Assembly (NCBI GenBank): GCA_964469455.1
Contig: CAYXZX010000094.1
Location: forward strand, 1-10,161
From: Fen-999 sp964469455
Lineage (GTDB): Bacteria; Pseudomonadota; Gammaproteobacteria; Burkholderiales; Rhodocyclaceae
Direction of reading: 5' to 3'
DNA: 10,161 nt
Part shown: positions 1 to 7,087 of the stretch, piece by piece
Layout: each line of letters opens with the position of its first letter
Position numbering within the stretch: the first letter of the stretch is position 1
Translations under genes and position numbers: made by a program
The notes under the pieces: generated by a model
Told to the model about the DNA's origin: nothing
The model's input: only the letters and a program-made list of their open reading frames with translations
Databases searched by the model: none

Positions 1-672
1 CCCGTGGGTGACGGGCCCGATGGCCACTCCTTGTGGCCGGCCTTCACCAATGTACCGAACGAGTTCCTGGAGAGTTACTTCCCGCTGCGCATCGTCGAGT
101 ATGCGTCGATCGCCGACTCCGGCGGTCCCGGCCTGCATCGCGGCGGCAATGGCGTGCGCACGGTCTACGAGTTCCTCGCCGACGGCGAAATCTCCATCCA
201 CGATGACCGTTGGCTGACTTACCCATGGGGCGTCAACGGCGGGCAGCCCGGAGGCCGCAGCAGCAAGCGCCTGCTGCGCCCGGATGGCAGCGGCGAATGG
301 CTGCCGTCGAAATGCGATCGCATCAAGGTGAAGACCGGCGATCTGCTCTATTACGACACCTGGGGCGGTGGTGGCTGGGGCGATCCACTCGCACGGCCGA
401 GCGACCTGGTCGCGCTGGATTGCCGCCGCGGACTGCTGACTCACGAAGGCGCCCGTCGATATGGCGTGGTGGTGCGCACCAATTCCAGCGTCGACATGGG
501 CGCCACCGAGGCATTGCGAGCCAAGATGGCGGCGGAACGGCCGGCCGTGGCACCGCTCTTCAATCGAGGCGGGTCCATCGACGAATTGCGTGCGCGCTGC
601 TTGGCCGAGACCCATCTCGAGCCCCCGCAGCCACCCACCTTCGCCAAGTGGATGGGAAAGGCGGTCGCTTGA
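1..672 (+). CDS. hyuB: Hydantoinase B/oxoprolinase family subunit, C-terminal part (5' end outside window)
   Basis: The gene is open from the first base of the window and ends at TGA 670-672, leaving about 223 residues, the C-terminal part of a family whose members are usually over 500 residues. The sequence shows the family's typical C-terminal signature: a glycine-rich GGPGLHRGGNG segment, then WGGGGWGDPLARP, then a tail in which a variable residue pair is followed by GLLTHEGARRYGVVV. HyuB proteins work with a HyuA partner as ATP-dependent cyclic amide hydrolases (N-methylhydantoinase, 5-oxoprolinase). Relatives in the same superfamily are acetone and acetophenone carboxylases, so the reaction here is not certain. 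HyuA is not in the window and is expected upstream. The next gene overlaps the stop codon, which points to co-translation. Family assignment is firm; substrate is unknown. Confidence 0.9.
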   Translation, partial: PVGDGPDGHSLWPAFTNVPNEFLESYFPLRIVEYASIADSGGPGLHRGGNGVRTVYEFLADGEISIHDDRWLTYPWGVNGGQPGGRSSKRLLRPDGSGEWLPSKCDRIKVKTGDLLYYDTWGGGGWGDPLARPSDLVALDCRRGLLTHEGARRYGVVVRTNSSVDMGATEALRAKMAAERPAVAPLFNRGGSIDELRARCLAETHLEPPQPPTFAKWMGKAVA

Positions 673-2264
673 ACCAGATTCCCGGCATCCTGGGTGGTCT
701 CACCGGCGTGGGCGACTTGCTCGGCCGGAACGCACGCCTGTTTCCGAGTAAGCCCGGCCTGATATTCGGGAATGTTCGCCTCAACTGGCGGGAGGTCAAC
801 ACCCGCTGTTGCCGTTTTGCCAACGCCCTGCTCAACCTCGGCGTAAGCCGGGGGGACCGGGTCGCCATCTACGCCAGTAACAGCCATCAATGGGTCGAGG
901 CTTCCTTTGCCCTGTCGAAGATCGGCGCCGTGGTGGTGACGGTGAACGATCGCCTCTCTCCGCCCGAAGTGGCCTACATCCTGGAGAACTCACGGGCAAT
1001 CGGGCTGATCACCGGCCGGTCGCAACTCGCCTCGGCCCAGGCGGCGGCCACCCGCGCGCCGGCGTGCCGACTACTGGTTGGCATCGACACCGGCGCCCCG
1101 AATCTGCTCGACTACGAGACCCTGCTCGCCGAAGCCGGCGACGCGGAGCCGTTGCTCGATCCACCCCTGAAGGCTGAAGAAGCATCGATGTTGCTGTACA
1201 CCAGCGGCACCACGGGTTTCCCGAAGGGCGCGATCTATACGCACGGCAGCACGCTGCTGGGCATGTTGATTCATGCCCATGCCATCGGCAGCCGAGCCAC
1301 GCACCGGGTCATGCTGCCGTCGCCTCTCTATTCGGCGGCGGGCACTGCGGGAATCTACTGCGCCGTCTACGCCGGCTCGACCAGCGTTATCGTGAACTTC
1401 GAGGTCGAAACGGCGCTTAGAACACTGGAACGGGAGCGCATCACCTTCACCAACCTGGTGCCGACCACGATACAGCGCTTGCTGGCTCGGGAGGACTTCG
1501 ACCAGTATGACCTTTCAACCCTGAACACAATACTGTACGGCGGCTCGCCGATCGCTGTGCCGGTGCTGCGCGAAGCCAGACGCCGACTGCCGGGATGTCG
1601 CTTCCGGCAAACCTTTGCCTCCACCGAAACCGGCACGGCAGGTACCGTGCTCGAGCCGGAGGACCATGATCTCGCGCTGGCCGATCCTTCCTGCGAGCAC
1701 CTTTTGCTTTCCTGCGGCCGTCCGCAACTGGGCGTGGACCTGGCGATCTTCAACGCCGACGGACGAGAACTGCCGCCCGGCGAGGTCGGAGAGATCGCCG
1801 TGCGCACAGAAGCCAACATGGCCGGCTTCTGGAATAACCCAGAGGCCACCGCGAAGGCGATGCGTAACGGCTGGGTACTCACAGGGGACATGGCTCGTCG
1901 CGACGAGCACGGCTATTTCTACCTGGTGGATCGCAAGAACGACATGATCGTGACCGGCGCCTTCAATGTCTATCCCTCCGAGGTCGAGCGGGTGCTGCAA
2001 GACCATCCCGCCGTTTACGAAGTGGCGGTCGTTGGCGTGCCATCCGTCGAATGGGGAGAGGCCGTCAAGGCCGTGGTCGTGCTCCGCCCGGGGCAGGCTG
2101 TCACCGAAGGCGACCTGATCCGCCATTGCGAGGGCCGAATCGCCGGTTACAAGAAGCCGAAGTCCATCGATTTCGTTGAATCGCTTCCCCGCAACGCCAC
2201 CGGCAAGGTCCTACACCGGCGGTTGCGCGAGTCATATTGGCAAGACCACGGTCGCAAGATTTGA
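669..2264 (+). CDS. AMP-dependent acyl-CoA synthetase/ligase (class I adenylate-forming)
   Basis: This 531-residue protein is full length for an acyl- or aryl-CoA synthetase, which activates a carboxylic acid with ATP to an acyl-AMP and then a CoA thioester. The core motifs are present in order: the phosphate-binding loop YTSGTTGFPKG at residues 177-187; FASTETGTAG for adenine and substrate binding; LTGDMARRDEHGYF with the ribose-binding Asp near 407; YLVDRKNDMI with Asp421-Arg422 in the hinge region; and PRNATGKVLHRRL with the catalytic Lys at 513. I place the start at TTG 669-671, which overlaps the hyuB TGA and has the purine-rich GGAAAGG a few bases upstream. No ATG lies early in this frame; GTG at 708 is the alternative but would remove residues that look like the family N-terminus. 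The substrate is unknown; position in the operon suggests an acid made by the neighbouring enzymes. Confidence 0.93.
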   Translation: MNQIPGILGGLTGVGDLLGRNARLFPSKPGLIFGNVRLNWREVNTRCCRFANALLNLGVSRGDRVAIYASNSHQWVEASFALSKIGAVVVTVNDRLSPPEVAYILENSRAIGLITGRSQLASAQAAATRAPACRLLVGIDTGAPNLLDYETLLAEAGDAEPLLDPPLKAEEASMLLYTSGTTGFPKGAIYTHGSTLLGMLIHAHAIGSRATHRVMLPSPLYSAAGTAGIYCAVYAGSTSVIVNFEVETALRTLERERITFTNLVPTTIQRLLAREDFDQYDLSTLNTILYGGSPIAVPVLREARRRLPGCRFRQTFASTETGTAGTVLEPEDHDLALADPSCEHLLLSCGRPQLGVDLAIFNADGRELPPGEVGEIAVRTEANMAGFWNNPEATAKAMRNGWVLTGDMARRDEHGYFYLVDRKNDMIVTGAFNVYPSEVERVLQDHPAVYEVAVVGVPSVEWGEAVKAVVVLRPGQAVTEGDLIRHCEGRIAGYKKPKSIDFVESLPRNATGKVLHRRLRESYWQDHGRKI

Positions 2265-2285
2265 ATCAGCACAGGAGTCGAGCAC

Positions 2286-2552
2286 ATGAGCTTTCAGAAT
2301 CTGTTCATTCCACACCAACGCAACGAGGAGGAGCGCCGGTGGCTTGACGAAGAAATCGCCGAGCAGCAACTGCGGTACCAAGCCATCGTCAAGGCCATGG
2401 AGGAACTCGCGCCGACGCGGGAGCGCTGGTACGCCGAGTTCCTCGACCGCATTCAGATGCGGGGCTTCAACGTGGATGGCGACATGCGCGTCAAGATCCA
2501 ACACGAGGACATTCCGCTGCGCCCCGACCGCCCTCACAAGGTCGTTTACTAA
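2286..2552 (+). CDS. Small hypothetical protein, 88 aa, helical and highly charged
   Basis: I do not recognise this protein. It has a good ribosome-binding site (AGGAG at 2273-2277, 8 bases before ATG) and fits the operon spacing, with 21 bases to the gene before and 22 to the gene after. The first two thirds are rich in Glu, Arg and Gln with regularly spaced hydrophobic residues (from about residue 12 to 58), suggesting a long amphipathic helix or helical hairpin. The last 25 residues (from RGFNVDGDMRVKI on) look like a short beta hairpin followed by a basic, proline-containing end. There is no signal peptide, membrane segment or cysteine pair. It lies directly before the bicupin gene, so it could be a small partner of that protein, but this is inference. 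Coding status is well supported by the start signals and spacing. Confidence 0.75.
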   Translation: MSFQNLFIPHQRNEEERRWLDEEIAEQQLRYQAIVKAMEELAPTRERWYAEFLDRIQMRGFNVDGDMRVKIQHEDIPLRPDRPHKVVY

Positions 2553-2562
2553 TTTTCACGCC

Positions 2563-2567
2563 AGGAG
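2563..2567 (+). promoter_or_regulatory. Ribosome-binding site fixing the bicupin start
   Basis: AGGAG lies 7 bases before ATG 2575. The reading frame is open back to 2344, but that extension would overlap the 88-residue gene. Its predicted residues are Ser/Arg-rich shadow-frame sequence with no cupin character, so this site decides the start. Confidence 0.75.
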
Positions 2568-2574
2568 CACGAGC

Positions 2575-3582
2575 ATGGCACGCCCTCATATTGAACCTTT
2601 CTGCGACCGTGACGTCCCGTTCAAGGCCATGAAGCTAAAAGGCTTCGGCAGCGGCATGCACTACAAGATGCTGAGCCTGGACACGGACACCGGTGCTTGC
2701 ACCATGACAGTCAAACTCGACGGTGGTTACGTCCAAAAGCCGGGGTTTTCGTGGTCGGAACTGGAACTGCTGGTCATCGAAGGCGAATTGCAGGTTGGCG
2801 ACAAGACGGTCGGCAAGGGGCACTACTTCTTCGTGCCCGCCGGCTATTCCATGCCGACTTGGCGGAGTGCCCAAGGCTGCCTGCTGCTCATGATGTACAA
2901 CACCGGTGAACCCAGCTTGGTCGAGTCCGACACGCATCATCCCGATGCCCGTACCGATCGCTATCACGAGACCGATTCCTACAACGACATTCCCTGGGCG
3001 CTCGGTAACGTGACCAAGCCCAGCGTTGCCTCGGGTTGCCTGATCAAGTTGCTCAATTTCAACGACCGCTCGCACGCACTGACCTTCCTGTACTGCATGA
3101 CGCCGCATTTCTGGCAGGACAACATTTCCTACCACGATTGCGCCGAGGAGTCATATCACCTCTGGGGCGATTCCTGGATGATGCAGTTCGGCACGGTCCC
3201 CACCGGCGGGTACTTCTGGCGCCCCGCGTACATCAACCATGGCGCCTTCGCCAGCGAACTGGGCTGTATCGCGCTCGGCCGCACCGACTCGAAGCTCTTC
3301 AATCACTTTCATTACAACCCGTGGAGCACCGTCGAAGAAAATCAGGCCCGCGCCGCTGCGCGAATCGCGGAACGCGACCCGTTGCTGTACCGCTGGATCG
3401 TGCAACACGGTCACAATCATCCGCACGGGCCGGAGGACTTTGAGAACACCATGCTGAGGATCGGGGGCTCCCGAAAGTATCGATCCGTACAGCCCGACAA
3501 GAACAAGGCTTTCGCACATAGCCACGGCCAGCACGGCCATCACCACCACGGCGACGACGAAGAACACGATCACGAGCATTGA
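2575..3582 (+). CDS. Two-domain cupin protein with histidine-rich C-terminal tail
   Basis: This 335-residue protein has two cupin-type beta-barrel repeats followed by a metal-binding-like tail. The first barrel (about residues 25-110) shows ELELLVIEGELQVGD and then KGHYFFVPAGYSMP, which match cupin motifs 1 and 2. It keeps the motif 1 Glu (E64) but has no His at the usual ligand positions. The second barrel (about 150-265) has a histidine (H187) and Glu191/Glu192 in motif 1, and GYFWRPAYINHG with His222 in motif 2, so it is the likelier metal site. Residues 315-335 contain ten histidines in 21 positions plus acidic residues. ATG 2575 is chosen because AGGAG lies at 2563-2567 with 7-base spacing; the open frame runs further upstream but overlaps the small gene before it. 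Cupins include dioxygenases, isomerases and sensors; it resembles uncharacterised DUF4437-like cupins, tentatively. Cytoplasmic; no signal peptide seen. Confidence 0.85.
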   Translation: MARPHIEPFCDRDVPFKAMKLKGFGSGMHYKMLSLDTDTGACTMTVKLDGGYVQKPGFSWSELELLVIEGELQVGDKTVGKGHYFFVPAGYSMPTWRSAQGCLLLMMYNTGEPSLVESDTHHPDARTDRYHETDSYNDIPWALGNVTKPSVASGCLIKLLNFNDRSHALTFLYCMTPHFWQDNISYHDCAEESYHLWGDSWMMQFGTVPTGGYFWRPAYINHGAFASELGCIALGRTDSKLFNHFHYNPWSTVEENQARAAARIAERDPLLYRWIVQHGHNHPHGPEDFENTMLRIGGSRKYRSVQPDKNKAFAHSHGQHGHHHHGDDEEHDHEH

Positions 3583-3598
3583 ACCGGTGGAGAACTTC

Positions 3599-4279
3599 AT
3601 GGAAATCAGCGAACTGGCGGTTCTGCGCTGGCTGCACATCATCGCCATGGTCTATTGGCTCGGTGGCGAGTGGGGGGTGTTTCAAACCTCGTACAACGTC
3701 ATTAACCGGCGTCTGCCCATGGAAGAGCGCAGGCGCCACATGGAGACGGCATATCGCATCGACATTCTTGCCCGCAGCGGCATCATCCTGCTCCTGCCGC
3801 TGGGCCTGCACATGGGGCACCTGTGGAATGTCCAGCCGTTCGGCGGCATCTGGCTCGGCGTCATCTGGTTCCTGGGGCTATCCTGGCTCGCGCTATGCTG
3901 GTCCGCCTTCATCTTCCGCGAGACTGATCGCGGCATCGCGCTGACCAAGATCGACGAATCGATCCGCTTCATCCTCATTCCCGCCCTGTTCCTGGCCGCC
4001 GCGTCCTCACTCGCTGGCTACGGCCCCTTTGCCGGCGATCCTGGCCAGAAATGGTTTTCAGCCAAAGTTCTGGTGTATTCGCTGACCTTGGTCATCGGCC
4101 TCAAGCTGCGCTTTATCATGCGCGAATGGACCACGCTCTTTCGCGTGCTGGCGAAGGGTCCGGACCCTAGGGTGGAAGGCACACTTGACAAGTCGATCCG
4201 CTTCGGTCGGCGCATCGCCTATGTCTATTGGGTACTGATCGCCACGGTCGCCTTCTTTGGGGCGGTCAAGCCGTTATAG
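3599..4279 (+). CDS. Six-helix membrane protein of unknown function (paralogue A)
   Basis: This 226-residue protein has about six hydrophobic segments, near residues 8-26, 60-76, 84-104, 124-140, 156-172 and 206-222, and little outside the membrane. Helix 1 carries WLHIIAMVYWLGGEWG with His13, a layout like the His-containing first helix of CopD/DUF2269-type membrane proteins, some of which are thought to bind heme or copper; that likeness is only suggestive. His71 and His74 lie in helix 2. Other conserved points shared with the next gene are Asp55/Arg59, WSAFIFRE at 101-108 and Lys-Ile-Asp at 117-119. ATG 3599 is preferred over GTG 3587 because GGAG at 3589-3592 is spaced 6 bases from it and overlaps the GTG. 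It begins 16 bases after the bicupin stop. Role in the pathway is unknown; transport, redox or membrane anchoring are all possible. Confidence 0.82.
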   Translation: MEISELAVLRWLHIIAMVYWLGGEWGVFQTSYNVINRRLPMEERRRHMETAYRIDILARSGIILLLPLGLHMGHLWNVQPFGGIWLGVIWFLGLSWLALCWSAFIFRETDRGIALTKIDESIRFILIPALFLAAASSLAGYGPFAGDPGQKWFSAKVLVYSLTLVIGLKLRFIMREWTTLFRVLAKGPDPRVEGTLDKSIRFGRRIAYVYWVLIATVAFFGAVKPL

Positions 4280-4299
4280 GCAGTCTCGACAACGCATGA

Positions 4300-4983
4300 A
4301 TGAGTGTCGTGCTCGGGCTGAAATTTGCCCACCTGCTTCTCTTCGTTTATTGGCTGGGGGGAGATCTGGGCACTTATTACGCCAGCCGTTGGGTGATGCG
4401 CGGCAACCTCGGCGCGTCGCCACGGCTGGCTTCCGCGCGCATCATGCTGGCCATCGACACGGTGCCGCGTCTGTGCATGCCGCTCTCGCTGGCGACAGGC
4501 TTCAACCTCGCGGTGCTGCAAGATCGGCTGATCGTGTCACCCATGGTAGTGGCCGCCATTTGGACGCTCGCCGTGGGCTGGCTCACGCTTGCCTGGAGTG
4601 CACACCATTTCAGAGAGCAAACGAACGGTGCGCACCTGGACCGTATCGACCGCTTGTTCCGACAGTTCGTCGTGGTGGGGCTGGCGATAATTGCGTTCAC
4701 GGTGCTTGCCTCCGACGCCGGCGATGGTATCTGGGTGGCGACAAAACTTCTGATCTTCGATCTCGCGGTCATAGCCGGTCTTGCCGTCAGGCGTTCATTG
4801 GCGTCGTTCCCGAGGGCGCTCGCGGAACTCGCGACCCAGGCCGAAGCGGCCCCGGGTACTCCGGCACGGCGGGATACCTCGCTGGCACTGGAGGGTTCCC
4901 TGCGCCGCTGCCGCGTTTGGGTAGCGCTGATTTGGCTGACCCTGCTGACCAATGCCGCGCTCGGCATCCATCTTTTTCCCTAA
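4300..4983 (+). CDS. Six-helix membrane protein of unknown function (paralogue B)
   Basis: This 227-residue protein has the same six-helix layout as the gene before it and is clearly its paralogue. Helix 1 reads FAHLLLFVYWLGGDLG with His11. Asp53/Arg57, WSAHHFRE at 99-106 and RID at 115-117 match the neighbour at a constant offset of two residues with no gap over more than 100 positions. A loop of about five residues is missing before the fifth helix (TKLLIFD). The cytoplasmic loop between helices 5 and 6 is longer and rich in Ala, Glu and Pro. ATG 4300 is the first possible start because TGA occupies 4297-4299 in frame. The upstream sequence has no clear ribosome-binding site, so translation may depend on the gene before it, 20 bases away. 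Function unknown; the two proteins may form a heterodimer. Confidence 0.8.
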   Translation: MSVVLGLKFAHLLLFVYWLGGDLGTYYASRWVMRGNLGASPRLASARIMLAIDTVPRLCMPLSLATGFNLAVLQDRLIVSPMVVAAIWTLAVGWLTLAWSAHHFREQTNGAHLDRIDRLFRQFVVVGLAIIAFTVLASDAGDGIWVATKLLIFDLAVIAGLAVRRSLASFPRALAELATQAEAAPGTPARRDTSLALEGSLRRCRVWVALIWLTLLTNAALGIHLFP

Positions 4984-5010
4984 GTGCACTCCTACCTGGT
5001 TGATCGAGAA

Positions 5011-5733
5011 ATGAAACACAAGTCACTGCGCGGCACCATCCGTTATACCAGCACAAAGCCGGAGCGTCTCGGCCAAGTTCGCGGCCGCGAATACTTCATC
5101 GTCACCGACCAAGCGGACGGGGCCCGTGTGGTGCACGCGCACAGCGAGATCGACGATGAACCAAACGTGATACGCGACGTGGTCATGGCACTCGACGCCG
5201 AGTGGTACCCCCTCGACTGCAGCGTGCGCCTGACGGTGGGCGATCGCTACGAGGGCACCGGACTTATGCGTTTTGCGCCCGGCATCGCCGAGTGCGAGAC
5301 AATCAACCGGCGCGACGGTCGGATCAGCCAGCGCATCGAGCTCTCCGGCCGGGTCCGCTGGCTTGGGGCGCATCCCATCTGTGGCGATGCCCTGTGTCTG
5401 CGGATTTACGACCTCGCGCAAGGCCCGGGCCGGCAGTTCTTCCCCAACCTCATGCTCACCTCGCCCGATCATCGCGGCGCCACCGGACCGATGCTCTTCA
5501 GTCTCGGTTTCGGCCTAGAGTTCGTCGGCCGGGAGCAAGTCAGCGTAGCCGCCGGTCGCTTCGACGCTTTGCATTTCCGCTACGTCGATACTGCCGGGCA
5601 GCTTCCCGAGGAACATCCGCCCTACGATGTCTGGTGTACCGATGATGGCCGTTACATCTTTCTGAAAGGCGGGGTCGGCGGCTATATGCAGACCTACTAC
5701 GAACTGACCGAGTTGGTCGTGGATCCGGCCTGA
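5011..5733 (+). CDS. Uncharacterised soluble protein, beta-rich (possibly DUF3108-like)
   Basis: I do not recognise this 240-residue protein with certainty. It alternates short beta-like stretches with polar turns through its length (for example RGTIRYTST, REYFIVTDQ, RVVHAHSEI) and ends with DVWCTDDGRYIFLKGGVGG and then a YYELTELV strand. This pattern recalls DUF3108-type beta-barrel proteins, but that is a tentative resemblance. No signal peptide or membrane segment is seen. Two starts are possible: ATG 5011, chosen here because it precedes the regular KHKSLRGTIRY strand, and GTG 4984, which follows directly on the stop of the previous gene and would add nine residues. Neither has a strong ribosome-binding site, so coupled re-initiation is likely. 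It may bind a pathway compound or act as an accessory protein; no catalytic motif is visible. Confidence 0.78.
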   Translation: MKHKSLRGTIRYTSTKPERLGQVRGREYFIVTDQADGARVVHAHSEIDDEPNVIRDVVMALDAEWYPLDCSVRLTVGDRYEGTGLMRFAPGIAECETINRRDGRISQRIELSGRVRWLGAHPICGDALCLRIYDLAQGPGRQFFPNLMLTSPDHRGATGPMLFSLGFGLEFVGREQVSVAAGRFDALHFRYVDTAGQLPEEHPPYDVWCTDDGRYIFLKGGVGGYMQTYYELTELVVDPA

Positions 5734-5738
5734 ATGCC

Positions 5739-6035
5739 ATGCCTGCCTACCTGCTGATTCAGGCGCACCTCACTGACCCGGTGCGCTTTCGGGATTACGC
5801 GCAACGGGCAGCCACCCTCGTCGCGCGTTTCGGCGGCCGCTACCGGGTGCTGGGCGGCCAGCCGCTGCAACTCGAGGGTGCAGAATCCGATCTCAGGACC
5901 GTCATTTCCGAATGGCCCGACCGGGCTTCCGCCCTGCGTTTCTGGAACTCCCCGGAGTATGCCGAGATCAAGAGCTTGCGCGTCGGCACCGGCACATTCG
6001 ACGTTAGGTTGCTCGATGGCATGGAGGCCACATGA
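5739..6035 (+). CDS. DUF1330-like small protein (dimeric alpha/beta barrel type)
   Basis: This 98-residue protein matches the layout of the DUF1330 family in the dimeric ferredoxin-like (ABM-type) fold. It opens with PAYLLIQAHLTDPVRFRDYA, followed by a helix, the GGRYRVLGGQPLQLEG strand pair, and then VISEWPDRASALRFWNSPEY before a closing strand. Length is normal for the family. ATG 5739 begins 5 bases after the previous stop; ATG 5734 is in another frame. The stop overlaps the start of the next gene as ATGA (6032-6035), a sign of translational coupling. Members occur widely in catabolic operons, usually without known reaction; the fold also occurs in small monooxygenases and stress proteins. 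A role in this pathway, perhaps as a small isomerase or binding protein, is inference. Confidence 0.82.
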   Translation: MPAYLLIQAHLTDPVRFRDYAQRAATLVARFGGRYRVLGGQPLQLEGAESDLRTVISEWPDRASALRFWNSPEYAEIKSLRVGTGTFDVRLLDGMEAT

Positions 6036-7087
6036 ACGACGCGCCCGTCCCCTATGTCGCCCTCGCCCTCCAAACCGCTTGTCATACAGTCAACGGATGT
6101 ACGGAGAGCGCCTCCGCGCGAGCGGCGATGCTCGTCAACCTGGAAAGGGTTGCCCGCCAGATCGCCGCCAGCCGCGCCTTCATTGGACCCGCACTGCGCC
6201 TCGTGGTGCTGCCTGAGTACTTCCTGACCGGCTATCCGCTCGGCGAAAGCCTCCCTGGTTGGGCAGAGAAAGCCGCCCTGGCTCCCGACGGCACCGAATA
6301 TCGCCGACTGGGCGAAATCGCCCGTGAACTCGGCTTGCATATTTCCGGCAATGCCTACGAAACCGATCCACACTTTCCCGGCATCTACTTCCAGGCCAGT
6401 TTTCTCTTCGACGATCAGGGCCACTTGGTGCTGCGCTACCGGCGGCTGGTCTCGTTGTTCGCGCCGACCCCTCATGACCTGCTGGATCGCTACCTCGAGG
6501 TCTATGGCGTGGACGCTCTCTTCCCAGTCGCGGACACGCCGCTGGGGCGACTGGCCTGCATCGCCTCGGAGGAAATCGTCTATCCCGAGATCGCGCGCGC
6601 CCTGACGCTGCGCGGCGCCGAGGTTCTCCTGCACTCATCCAGCGAAGTGGCGAGCCCCCGCCTGACACCCAAGGACATTGCCAAGCGCGCCCGTGCCTAC
6701 GAGAACTGTGCCTACGTCGTATCCGCCAATACCGGCGGGATATTCGGCGGCGACTTTCCAGCCGATTCGACCACGGGCATGTCGAAACTGGTCGATTACA
6801 AGGGTGAAGTCCTGGCCGAGGCTGGACCGGGGGAATCCATGGCCGCCAACGCAGTCATCGACGTGTCCGCGCTGCGCCGCCAGCGCCTAACGCCGGGCAT
6901 GGGCAACACGCTTTCAAGACTACGCCTGGAACTCTTCGCCAGGACCTACAGCGGTAGCATTCACCCACCCAACGGCATGCTCGATGCCCAGGGGCAAATC
7001 GCGGTTCCGGAACGAAGCCAACTCGCCGCGACCCAGCGTACCGTGATTGATGCCATGATCGCCCGGGGGATATTCCGCGATGCCTGA
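6032..7087 (+). CDS. Nitrilase-superfamily (carbon-nitrogen hydrolase fold) protein with altered catalytic residues
   Basis: This 351-residue protein is of normal length for a nitrilase/CN-hydrolase. The family fold is evident: LVVLPEYFLTGYP with the catalytic-type Glu62, LVLRYRRLVSLF where the catalytic Lys normally stands, and GRLACIASEEIVYPE followed by RGAEVLLHSSSE. Aligned with the nitrilase pattern GRLxxLICWE, position 179 is Ser instead of the nucleophilic Cys. The Lys position (138) is Arg. Cys176 lies three residues earlier. The central region is otherwise well conserved, with GGIFGGDFPADSTTGMSKLVDYKG strands typical of the fold. Either the protein has lost hydrolysis, or the nearby Cys acts in a shifted site. 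It overlaps the preceding gene by 4 bases, with GGAGG at 6023-6027, and overlaps the next gene by 8 bases. The family is certain; activity is doubtful. Confidence 0.88.
   Translation: MNDAPVPYVALALQTACHTVNGCTESASARAAMLVNLERVARQIAASRAFIGPALRLVVLPEYFLTGYPLGESLPGWAEKAALAPDGTEYRRLGEIARELGLHISGNAYETDPHFPGIYFQASFLFDDQGHLVLRYRRLVSLFAPTPHDLLDRYLEVYGVDALFPVADTPLGRLACIASEEIVYPEIARALTLRGAEVLLHSSSEVASPRLTPKDIAKRARAYENCAYVVSANTGGIFGGDFPADSTTGMSKLVDYKGEVLAEAGPGESMAANAVIDVSALRRQRLTPGMGNTLSRLRLELFARTYSGSIHPPNGMLDAQGQIAVPERSQLAATQRTVIDAMIARGIFRDA

Noticed and set aside
210..668. Upstream extension of the ligase frame inside hyuB
   Set aside because: The extension encodes Arg-rich shadow sequence; ligase-like residues begin only after the TTG at 669.
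2344..2574. Upstream extension of the bicupin frame
   Set aside because: It overlaps the 88-residue gene, is Ser/Arg-rich without cupin features, and a good ribosome-binding site precedes ATG 2575.
3587..3598. GTG start for the first membrane protein
   Set aside because: The GTG overlaps the GGAG that serves ATG 3599, and it has no ribosome-binding site of its own.
4257..5003. A long + strand open frame of 248 residues across the second membrane protein
   Set aside because: It is Arg/Ala/Gly-rich with no fold-like pattern and overlaps a frame with six clear membrane helices that match its neighbour. It is a high-GC shadow frame.
5840..6634. A minus-strand open frame of 264 residues opposite the DUF1330-like and nitrilase-like genes
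   Set aside because: It lies fully antisense to well-supported genes, has no family motif, and long antisense frames are common in high-GC DNA.
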